Both the position numbers and the translations under genes were made by a program. From assembly GCA_049323615.1 (NCBI GenBank), contig JBMOPD010000090.1, forward strand, positions 1 to 25,023: 25,023 bases of DNA, read 5' to 3'. The DNA is from JBMOPD01 sp049323615. Lineage in GTDB: Bacteria > Bacillota > Desulfotomaculia > Desulfotomaculales > Desulfocucumaceae. Of this stretch, positions 14,755-21,479 are shown piece by piece (the stretch's first letter is position 1; every line of letters begins with the position of its first letter). The notes below the pieces were generated by a model, which saw only the letters and a program-made list of their open reading frames with translations, did no database searches and was not told the origin of the DNA.

Positions 14755-14797
14755 ATTTTATCACTGCTTTAAAACATACTGAGCGGATCCCGCGGTT

Positions 14798-15559
14798 TCA
14801 GTCGGCAACATTCATGGTCAGTTCAATATACTTATCCATGGCCAGGGCCTTCTCGATAATTTCCTCGGTAATCACTTCACCTTCCTCCACAATCACCTGG
14901 CCGCCGGTGCCGGTAATCTTCTTGGTGGCTTTTTTGCCTGCCAGATACTGGCGCTGCCTGGCCTCAAAAACTTCCACCGGATCGCCGGAAGCCGTGTTTT
15001 TTCCCCTGGCGGCTGACTGGGAGGAACGTGTGGACACATTCCCGGCGGCGCCGGCAGGTTTTCCTTCCGACAATTCCTTAACCACGTAGCCCTCATGCCC
15101 GTCCTCGATGACAAGGAATTTAGATCCGTAAGTGAGCACCTTTTCCCCGGGTACAATGAAATCGCCGCCGTCATCCGTTACAACCTGGCAGCCCGTGATT
15201 TTACCGGACTGGTCGTCTATTATGTACTCAGAAACCGTACCGATATATTTCCCGGCCCTGGTCAGGACACCAGCCTTTATAATCTGTACGTCCCTTTCCA
15301 AAATAGACACCAGTTCGGGCTTTACGCTTACCGGGAACGCGTCGCCGCTATTCAGGATGGTAACGGCAAATTCCCCTATCCCCAGTACAGCGCCGTAGGG
15401 AAGCGCCCGCATCTCCCCGTACCAGTTTTCCCTGTCAAGCAATAGGCATTCCACGCTGCCCTGTTCAGGATTGACGGCAATCCCCGCCACCGAGCCCAGC
15501 TGGCTTCCGGATGACACGGCGATCACCGGCAGCCCCAGAATCTGTTGAGTCTTTTTCAT
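14798..15559 (-). CDS. PRC-barrel domain protein
   Basis: A 253-residue soluble protein with two PRC-barrel-like domains: about 5-85 (ILGLPVIAVSSGSQLGSVAGI) and about 92-165 (GKYIGTVSEYIIDDQSGKITGC). A low-complexity Ser/Ala/Gly linker (about 170-195) follows, then a charged C-terminal segment (KKITGTGGQVIVEEGEVITE). PRC barrels act as protein-docking modules in ribosome assembly factors and photosynthetic or sporulation-associated proteins; no enzyme activity is implied. Its ATG overlaps the stop of the upstream gene by 4 bp (ATGA), so the two are translationally coupled. The VanW gene follows 43 bp later. The shared operon suggests an envelope or sporulation-related function (inference). 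Confidence 0.85.
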   Translation of the reverse strand: MKKTQQILGLPVIAVSSGSQLGSVAGIAVNPEQGSVECLLLDRENWYGEMRALPYGAVLGIGEFAVTILNSGDAFPVSVKPELVSILERDVQIIKAGVLTRAGKYIGTVSEYIIDDQSGKITGCQVVTDDGGDFIVPGEKVLTYGSKFLVIEDGHEGYVVKELSEGKPAGAAGNVSTRSSQSAARGKNTASGDPVEVFEARQRQYLAGKKATKKITGTGGQVIVEEGEVITEEIIEKALAMDKYIELTMNVAD

Positions 15560-16626
15560 TCAATCTCTCTCCTTAACTGATTTTTTATTGTTTTTACTCT
15601 TGCCGAATCTTTTTCGTCCAGTATAGAACCCCAAACATCCTCCACCATTTCCATTACTGCCAGAGCCTGTCTTTTACTGCCTGCGGACAGATAAATCGAG
15701 CTTATCTCAATGCACAGCATTGCAGCCAGTTTAGGCGGCGGGTTAAGTTTAAGAGCCTTGAAGAAGGTTTCAGCGGCACCGATCTTGTCCCCGGCGACCA
15801 GGATATCAAAAGCCCGGGCCACAATCCCGCTTATATCCTGTTCATCGCCCCCGGAACCGTAATACGGTCCCTCAACGGCCGGCTCTCCGGCGGCAGCCGC
15901 AGGCTCCGGCTCACAGGACGGGAATTCTTCCGCCTCAATTTCAGTATACTGAAATTCACCTGCGAAGTATCCGGCAGGTTCTACTGCCTCAGCCTCAGTT
16001 TCCACATCCTCATCAGCCAGATCCATATCCGGCGCCGCCAGTACATCGGGTTGCTCATCCGGGCCGGCGGGGACTATTTCTTCCAGAACAGTGGCCGCCA
16101 CGGTCTCCTCCACCAGTTCCACGGCGGCATCCATCTCTACCGGCTCTTCTTCAGCAGCCGCCTCCACCGCCGACTTTTCTTCAACAATTGCTTCCGGCTG
16201 CAGCTCCGCCCCGGCAATCACTTCCACCGGCTTTTCAGTGTCCGGTGTGCCGGGGAAGCTTGTCCCGTAGTCATGGAAGACACTACTGTTCACTTCCACG
16301 GCCGGACCTCCGCCTTCGACGACAGCCAGGGCGTCCCCGACAGAAACGCCTGCATATTCATTTTCCCGTATTTCCCCGGATGCAAGTTTGCTTTCTATTA
16401 AATAAAGCAACCCTGCCCCGGCCAGGATTAGTACCGCATAGAGATAAATGATCTGTGGGTACGACACTAAAGTAGCCAGGAAAGGGTAAAGGATGCAGAA
16501 GAAGACTGAAATTCCCACCGCCATAAAAAGGACGGGGACCCTTACATCTATAACACGGCGCAGGAAATAAAGGCACGCCAGTAAGATTAAATTGGCTAAA
16601 ACAACCAGCGATACAAATTCAAACAT
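15556..16626 (-). CDS. membrane protein with acidic linker and TPR-like C-terminus
   Basis: A 356-residue protein with three N-terminal transmembrane segments (about residues 2-22, 29-52, 57-77). A long Glu/Ala/Val-rich, strongly acidic low-complexity region (about 95-255, for example EEKSAVEAAAEEEPVEMD) follows. A helical C-terminal domain (about 265-356) has IVARAFDILVAGDKIGAAETFFKALKLNPPP, resembling one or two TPR-type helical pairs. I recognise no named family. It is probably an inner-membrane scaffold with a cytoplasmic helical module. GGGGTG about 5 nt upstream supports the ATG at 16624-16626, and a TTGACA promoter element lies 76-81 bp further upstream. It is the first gene of the operon with the PRC-barrel and VanW proteins. 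Confidence 0.75.
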   Translation of the reverse strand: MFEFVSLVVLANLILLACLYFLRRVIDVRVPVLFMAVGISVFFCILYPFLATLVSYPQIIYLYAVLILAGAGLLYLIESKLASGEIRENEYAGVSVGDALAVVEGGGPAVEVNSSVFHDYGTSFPGTPDTEKPVEVIAGAELQPEAIVEEKSAVEAAAEEEPVEMDAAVELVEETVAATVLEEIVPAGPDEQPDVLAAPDMDLADEDVETEAEAVEPAGYFAGEFQYTEIEAEEFPSCEPEPAAAAGEPAVEGPYYGSGGDEQDISGIVARAFDILVAGDKIGAAETFFKALKLNPPPKLAAMLCIEISSIYLSAGSKRQALAVMEMVEDVWGSILDEKDSARVKTIKNQLRREIE

Positions 16627-16678
16627 ATTACACCCCGGAAAAATTAATATTTTTCCGTATTGTTTCCTTGTTAAATTA

Positions 16679-16707
16679 ATTTAAAATTAATTAGCTAAAT
16701 TTGTCAA
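16679..16707 (-). promoter_or_regulatory. sigma-A-type promoter for the envelope operon
   Basis: On the minus strand a perfect -35 TTGACA (16702-16707) is followed after 17 nt by TTAAAT (16679-16684), a 4-of-6 match to the -10 consensus. The predicted start leaves about 45 nt of leader before the gene at 16626. Confidence 0.5.
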
Positions 16708-17000
16708 TGATTTTAAGATTATTGATAAATTTGCCTACCGGTTGCTGCTCACCTTCCTTGCCGGGCGCCATAGAACCTTTTTTCGACACGAAAGGTTATA
16801 ATTTTTATATTCGCTGAACTAATTTCCTTTCCTGCCTGGTAAAACCAGAAAAGGCAAACTCTTAAGTTATTTATATTGTTCAATGGACAAGATTCAATGT
16901 TAATTATATTGCATTCCAATGTTCGAAACTTTTATAATATTAAAAATTGCACAATTAGCGGTACAGCGGTGCACAGGTATTTTTAACAGGGGGGAGTTGG
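16708..17000. other. regulatory region upstream of the acyl-CoA synthetase gene
   Basis: This AT-rich stretch holds an inverted repeat AACCTTT (16774-16780)/AAAGGTT (16791-16797), an ATTGTTCA half site near 16875 and a TATAAT (16933-16938) preceded at 18 bp by a weak TTGCAT. It also holds a short direct repeat AGCGGTAC-AGCGGTGC near 16957-16972. These are candidate control elements for the rightward gene; none is decisive. Confidence 0.35.
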
Positions 17001-17069
17001 TTGACTTTAAAGCCAGGCCGGCAATTATTTCAATCAATTAAATCAAATAAAGGAGGAAAAAGACCATGA
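17001..17069 (+). CDS. 22-codon leader ORF coupled to the acyl-CoA synthetase gene
   Basis: TTG at 17001 is preceded by GGGGGGAG about 5 nt upstream and opens a 22-codon frame (product begins MTLKPGRQLFQSIK). It ends in a TGA at 17067-17069, which overlaps the synthetase ATG as ATGA. The AGGAGG of the main gene lies within this frame. The geometry suits translational coupling or a regulatory leader peptide. There are no runs of one regulatory amino acid. It could be fortuitous. Confidence 0.3.
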   Translation: MTLKPGRQLFQSIKSNKGGKRP

Positions 17070-18670
17070 TGAACTATCCCCTCACTACCAACAGTATCCT
17101 GCAGCGGGCAAAAATGCTGTACTCCAAAAAAGAGATCGTTTGCAGGGATTACAGCGGCACATTCAGGTACAGTTATGGTCAGTTTTACGATCGTGTTTGC
17201 AAGCTTGCCAATGTACTGGAGGGCCTGGGCATTAAACGGGGAGACAGGGTGGCCACACTGGCCTGGAACACACACCGGCACCTGGAGCTTTACTTCGCCA
17301 TACCGGGCATCGGGGCAGTGCTGCACACCCTTAATTTAAGGCTTTTCCAGGAGCAGCTGATATACATAATAAACCATGCCGAGGACAAGGTTATTTTTGT
17401 GGATCAGGACCTGCTGCCCATCCTTGAAGCCATAAAGGATAAAATGAGTACTGTCAAGCATTTTATAATAATGAATGATTCCGGAGAAATGCCCCAAACT
17501 TCCCTGAGCCCGGTCTCCTTGTATGAGGACCTCCTGGCCGGGGCCTCCTCCCGATATGATTTCCCAGCCGATTTAGACGAATGGTCGACCGCCGCCATGT
17601 GCTACACGACAGCCACCACCGGCGACCCGAAGGGTGTGGCCTACACCCACCGGGCCCTGTTCCTGCACTCCTATGCCTGCCTGGCCGCCGACATGATGGG
17701 GCTCGGCGAGCGGGATACAGTGATGGCGGTGGTGCCCATGTTCCATGCCAACGCCTGGGGAATGCCCTTTGCCGCCACATGGACCGGTTCCAAACAGGTA
17801 TATCCCGGCTCCCGCCCCGACCCCAGAACATTATGCCAGCTTATTCAGGATGAAAAGGTAACCATGACCGCCGGTGTTCCCACCATCTGGATGGGCATAC
17901 TGCAGGTGATGGAGAAAGAAAAATTCGATTTCAGCAGTGTCAAGGCATTCATCTGCGGCGGATCGGCCGTACCCCTGGCCCTGATGAAGGCTTACGACGA
18001 AAAGCTGGGAATCCCCATTATCCACGCTTACGGCATGACCGAGACCACCCCGCTGGTGACACTCTCCAGGACCAAGTCGTATATGGACCAGTGGCCCCCC
18101 GAAGAACAGTACGCGGTACGGGTAAAACAGGGTGTGGTGGCGCCGGGCCTGGAAATCAGAATTGTCGGCGAAAAGGGCCAAGACCTGCCGCATGACGGCA
18201 AGACCATGGGCGAACTCCTCATCAGAGGGCCCTGGATAGCCGGCGAATACTACAAGAACCCGCAGAAGAGCGCCGAATGCATGAAGGGCGGCTGGCTGTA
18301 CACCAATGACATTGCCACCATAGACCCGGAAGGATACGTAACCATCTGCGACCGATCAAAAGACCTGATAAAGAGCGGAGGTGAGTGGATTTCCTCGGTG
18401 GACATGGAAAACACCATCATGGCCCACCCCGCGGTGGCCGAAGCGGCAGTTATCGCCATGCCCCACGAGAAGTGGGACGAGCGTCCGATGGCCTGCGTGG
18501 TGCTTAAGCCGGATTACAAAGACAAAGTTAAAGAAGAAGATATAATCAATTTCCTGGCCGGCAAGATGGCCAAGTGGATGCTCCCGGACAAAGTTATTTT
18601 TATCGACGAAATTCCGAAGACCAGCGTGGGTAAATTTAATAAAAAAGAGCTGCGGCAAAAGTATTTGTAG
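17066..18670 (+). CDS. AMP-forming acyl-CoA synthetase
   Basis: A 534-aa ANL-superfamily ligase that activates a carboxylic acid with ATP to an acyl-adenylate and then forms the CoA thioester. Motifs in order: the phosphate-binding loop in a variant form YTTATTGDPKGVAYTHR (usual TSGTTGxPKGV), the aromatic A5 region HAYGMTETTPL, the A7/A8 hinge YTNDIATIDPEGY and DRSKDLIKSGGEW, and the C-terminal catalytic Lys K523 in PKTSVGKFNKKELR. The variant loop and the medium length point to a medium- or long-chain or branched acyl-CoA ligase rather than acetyl-CoA synthetase (about 650 aa). AGGAGG (17051-17056) lies 9 nt before the ATG. The active-site Lys is the type of residue acetylated by AcuA (gene at 12733). 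A perfect terminator follows, so the gene is transcribed alone with its leader ORF. Confidence 0.92.
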   Translation: MMNYPLTTNSILQRAKMLYSKKEIVCRDYSGTFRYSYGQFYDRVCKLANVLEGLGIKRGDRVATLAWNTHRHLELYFAIPGIGAVLHTLNLRLFQEQLIYIINHAEDKVIFVDQDLLPILEAIKDKMSTVKHFIIMNDSGEMPQTSLSPVSLYEDLLAGASSRYDFPADLDEWSTAAMCYTTATTGDPKGVAYTHRALFLHSYACLAADMMGLGERDTVMAVVPMFHANAWGMPFAATWTGSKQVYPGSRPDPRTLCQLIQDEKVTMTAGVPTIWMGILQVMEKEKFDFSSVKAFICGGSAVPLALMKAYDEKLGIPIIHAYGMTETTPLVTLSRTKSYMDQWPPEEQYAVRVKQGVVAPGLEIRIVGEKGQDLPHDGKTMGELLIRGPWIAGEYYKNPQKSAECMKGGWLYTNDIATIDPEGYVTICDRSKDLIKSGGEWISSVDMENTIMAHPAVAEAAVIAMPHEKWDERPMACVVLKPDYKDKVKEEDIINFLAGKMAKWMLPDKVIFIDEIPKTSVGKFNKKELRQKYL

Positions 18671-18681
18671 GCTTATACTGC

Positions 18682-18716
18682 CAGGGGCGTCCTGTACGTA
18701 AGACGCCCCTGATTTA
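18682..18716 (+). terminator. rho-independent terminator after the acyl-CoA synthetase gene
   Basis: A perfect 10-bp stem, CAGGGGCGTC (18682-18691) and GACGCCCCTG (18702-18711), with a 10-nt loop, is followed by ATTTATT. It lies 12 bp past the stop codon. Confidence 0.85.
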
Positions 18717-18813
18717 TTGTCCCGGAATCGGGAATTTGGGATTGGGGATGGCAACTATACGCTTTATCACGATATAATAAGGGATAATACTGCCATGCGG
18801 GTGAGCGCTCTTT

Positions 18814-19791
18814 ATGCCTGCCAATTTGACCCCTCAGTACCACGCCGCCGAAGAAAACTTCAAAAAGGCCACCACCACAGAAGAAAAAATCGCCGCCCTG
18901 GAGGAAATGCTGGCTGTAATACCGAAACACAAGGGCACCGAGAAGCTCCAGGCCGATATCAAAAAAAGGCTGTCCAAGCTGAAAGATGAGGCTACCAGGA
19001 AGGGGGCCGCCAAAAGATTTGACCCATTCCACATTGAAAAGCAGGGAGCGGGGCAGGTGGTTCTTTTCGGCTTTCCCAACACGGGAAAATCCTCCCTTTT
19101 GAATGTCCTCACCAGAGCCAGCGCCAAGGTGGCTGATTACCCTTTCACCACCACCCTTCCGGTCAGCGGCATGATGCCTTTCGAGGATATTTTAATTCAA
19201 CTGGTGGACCTGCCTCCCATCACCGCTGATATGTCACCGCCGGGAATATCAGGGGCGCTGATAAATTCCGATATTATAATGGTGGTTTTCGATGCTTCAT
19301 CGGACGACTGCCTGGACCAGGTCAACGAGAGCATAAGCTTTCTCTATAAAAAGAGGGTTTTAAGAGAGGAAAAAATCACCGGTGTGAGGAGTGTACCGCC
19401 TGACCGGGTGCTCCTGGTAGGAAACAGGATCGACCGCCCCGGAAGCAGGGAAAACATGGATATAATCAGGGAATTCAAGCCGGGCGGGTTCAAACTTTAC
19501 ACCGCCTCGGCCGCAACCGGAGAAAATCTTGAAGAATTGAAAACAGTTTTATTTAAAACCCTTGACATCATCAGGGTATACAGCAAGGTACCGGGAAAGG
19601 AACCGGACCTGAAGATGCCCTTCGTGTTAAAGCGGGGCAGTACGGTACTTGACATGGCCGAAAAAATACATAAAGACCTGGCCCAAAAATTGAAGTTTGC
19701 CCGGGTATGGGGTTCGGCCAAATTTGAAGGCCAATCGGTACCGAAGGATTATTCCCTGCGGGACAGGGATATTGTGGAAATAAATATATGA
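18814..19791 (+). CDS. DRG/OBG-like GTPase with TGS domain
   Basis: A 325-aa GTP-binding protein of the OBG-HflX class, DRG-like branch: N-terminal helical coiled region (1-70), G domain (about 78-245) and C-terminal TGS domain (about 255-325). G1 is GFPNTGKSS (86-94) and the DYPFTTT switch I (108-114) is conserved. G3 reads DLPP (132-135) instead of DxxG, and G4 reads NRID (204-207) instead of NKxD. These two substitutions may alter nucleotide hydrolysis or specificity. Relatives associate with ribosomes or translation. The start at 18814 is supported by GGGTGAG about 8 nt upstream, and a TATAAT (18773-18778) stands about 35 bp upstream as a likely -10 box. It ends 11 bp from the convergent tldD with no terminator between them. 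Confidence 0.88.
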   Translation: MPANLTPQYHAAEENFKKATTTEEKIAALEEMLAVIPKHKGTEKLQADIKKRLSKLKDEATRKGAAKRFDPFHIEKQGAGQVVLFGFPNTGKSSLLNVLTRASAKVADYPFTTTLPVSGMMPFEDILIQLVDLPPITADMSPPGISGALINSDIIMVVFDASSDDCLDQVNESISFLYKKRVLREEKITGVRSVPPDRVLLVGNRIDRPGSRENMDIIREFKPGGFKLYTASAATGENLEELKTVLFKTLDIIRVYSKVPGKEPDLKMPFVLKRGSTVLDMAEKIHKDLAQKLKFARVWGSAKFEGQSVPKDYSLRDRDIVEINI

Positions 19792-19802
19792 ATTTTTGGG
19801 TG

Positions 19803-21221
19803 CTAAACTCTCCTGATTTTGCCATTGCCCTTGGCCTGTGCGGTCCCGCCCACAATTATGTTGTCTATCCACAATGTGGGCTGGGCGTCACTTACCGGCA
19901 CTCCCTGCCCGTCTTTCCCGCATGTCCCGATGGTAAACCCCAGATCCTTCCCTACCATCCTGATATCCTTTAAAACTTCGGGCCCGTTTCCGGTCAGGGT
20001 GGCCCCCCTGATCATCGGCCCTTTCTTGCCGTCCACAATGAGATAACCCTCAGCCACATCAAACACGAAGTCCCCGGTGGTGGTGTTTACCTGCCCACCC
20101 CCCATCTTGGCCACCAGTACGCCCCGTCCGGCCTCCCTGATCAGCCGTTCCGGTTCCTCCTTGCCGGAAGCTATATAGGTATTCCCCATCCGGGGTATCG
20201 GCTTGTGCTGGTACGATTCCCGCCTTCCGTGGCCGTTGGATTGTATTCCTACCTTGGAGGCCGTCAGCCGGTCATAGAGAAAATCCACCAGTACCCCGTT
20301 CTCAATCAGGGTTACCTTCCGGGCCGGGACCCCCTCATCGTCAAAACTGTAAGAACCGTACCTGTCTTTAAGGGTGGCGTCATCCACCACCGTTACCAAT
20401 TCCGAGGCCACCGGCCGACCCTTCTTGCCCGCGTATACCGAAAGCCCCTTCTGCACCAAATCCGCCTCCAGCCCGTGCCCGCAGGCCTCGTGAACCATTG
20501 TTCCACCGGCCTCGCCGGACATAACCACCGGCATTTTACCGGACGGCGCCGGCCGGGCCTTCAGCATGTCAACCGCCCTGGCGGCGGCGGCCTCAGCCAT
20601 ATCTTCAGGCCTGCTGCGGTCCAACAAATCAAACCCGGCCATGCTCCCTACCGCCTCATAGCCTGTCTGGATGGTATCGTCCACGGCGGCTACCACCTGC
20701 ACCATCAGCCTGGTGCGGACACGTTCGTCCTCCACATAATCGCCGGCGCTGTTGGCTATGGTGACATTCTGAACCACATCCCCGTACCCCACTATAACCT
20801 GTTTTATAAAATCAGGATTAACCGCCCTGGCTGCCCTGTCGGCCGACTCCACGGCAACCACCTTTTTTTCGGTCTTGACCTGGTCCGGGCGCACCCCGAA
20901 GTTAAACTCCACCAGGGGACTGACCCGGCGCAGGTCTATGTTGTATTCCTTCTTATCCCCCTGGGCCGCGTGACTTACTATCCCTGCAGCCTCAGTGAGG
21001 CCGCGGCGGGTCAGGTCGTTGGTGTAGGCATAAGCCGTGGATTCACCGGCTATCACCCTGATTCCGGCGCCAACGTCAAAGCCCGAGTGCACCCGCTCGA
21101 TTTTGCCTCCCTCGCAGCCGATACCGGTTGCCTTTTTTTGTTCGATATAAATGTCTGCAAAATCTCCACCGTTGCCCAGGGCTATTTCCAGGACTTCCTT
21201 AAGCAACTGCCTGTCAACCAA
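19803..21221 (-). CDS. tldD: TldD-family metalloprotease
   Basis: Zinc metallopeptidase of the TldD/PmbA family, 472 aa from the chosen start. The catalytic HExxxH motif appears as MVHEACGHGLEAD (H244, E245, H249). The family signatures DDEGVPARKVTLIENGVL, GRRESYQHKPIPRMGNTY and the C-terminal GTCGKDGQGVPVSDAQPTLW are present. TldD normally works as a heterodimer with TldE/PmbA to process or degrade small peptides. No TldE gene is in the window, so the partner must lie elsewhere or the protein acts alone. The start TTG (21219-21221) is preferred because GAGGTGA (21227-21233) lies 5 nt before it; the upstream in-frame GTG (21228-21230) is inside that ribosome binding site. Monocistronic or weakly linked to the lon-type gene upstream. 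Confidence 0.93.
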   Translation of the reverse strand: MVDRQLLKEVLEIALGNGGDFADIYIEQKKATGIGCEGGKIERVHSGFDVGAGIRVIAGESTAYAYTNDLTRRGLTEAAGIVSHAAQGDKKEYNIDLRRVSPLVEFNFGVRPDQVKTEKKVVAVESADRAARAVNPDFIKQVIVGYGDVVQNVTIANSAGDYVEDERVRTRLMVQVVAAVDDTIQTGYEAVGSMAGFDLLDRSRPEDMAEAAAARAVDMLKARPAPSGKMPVVMSGEAGGTMVHEACGHGLEADLVQKGLSVYAGKKGRPVASELVTVVDDATLKDRYGSYSFDDEGVPARKVTLIENGVLVDFLYDRLTASKVGIQSNGHGRRESYQHKPIPRMGNTYIASGKEEPERLIREAGRGVLVAKMGGGQVNTTTGDFVFDVAEGYLIVDGKKGPMIRGATLTGNGPEVLKDIRMVGKDLGFTIGTCGKDGQGVPVSDAQPTLWIDNIIVGGTAQAKGNGKIRRV

Positions 21222-21274
21222 AATGATCACCTCATGAATCTAACCATCATGATAATATTTTAAGCCCTTATGTT

Positions 21275-21409
21275 TTATTTGATACTAAAACGGCAGCCGA
21301 AAGCCGTCCGCTCCATATTATATAAAACCAAAAAAATTTTTCCACAATACCGGTTTAATTGTAGAATAATATTCCAAAAAGGAATATTATGGTATAGGGT
21401 TGTGCTCAC
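21275..21409 (-). CDS. possible 44-aa ORF between lon-type gene and tldD
   Basis: A GTG at 21407-21409 is preceded by AGGAGG (21422-21427), but at a long 12-nt spacing. It opens a 44-codon frame ending at 21275, close to the tldD leader. The product is hydrophobic in the middle (FWNIILQL and KIFLVLYNM) and unrecognised. The frame runs through a perfect 10-bp hairpin (21366-21390), which argues against coding. Kept only as a candidate. Confidence 0.2.
   Translation of the reverse strand: MSTTLYHNIPFWNIILQLNRYCGKIFLVLYNMERTAFGCRFSIK
21366..21390. promoter_or_regulatory. perfect 10-bp inverted repeat ATAATATTCC-N5-GGAATATTAT
   Basis: The inverted repeat is perfect with an A5 loop (21376-21380). 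It sits in the 260-bp gap between the lon-type gene and tldD, about 140 bp upstream of the tldD start. It is AT-rich with no adjacent T-tract, so it is more likely an operator or processing site than a terminator. Confidence 0.4.
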
Positions 21410-21432
21410 TTGAATTGATTTCCTCCTGCATT

Positions 21433-21457
21433 CCGGGGTATATAACCCCGGATTTTT
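21433..21457 (+). terminator. hairpin with T-tract downstream of the lon-type gene
   Basis: CCGGGGT (21433-21439) and ACCCCGG (21445-21451) form a perfect 7-bp stem with ATATA loop and a following ATTTTT on the plus strand. On the minus strand, the direction of the flanking genes, the hairpin follows the palindrome CCCGGCGCCGGG (21461-21472) and an A-rich spacer. Together these may end lon-type transcription imperfectly. Confidence 0.45.
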
Positions 21458-21479
21458 CTTCCCGGCGCCGGGGGAAAAG

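Noticed and set aside
20205..21263. Plus-strand 352-codon frame
   Set aside because: It is antisense to tldD with no domain or ribosome binding site; it arises from the GC-rich codon pattern.
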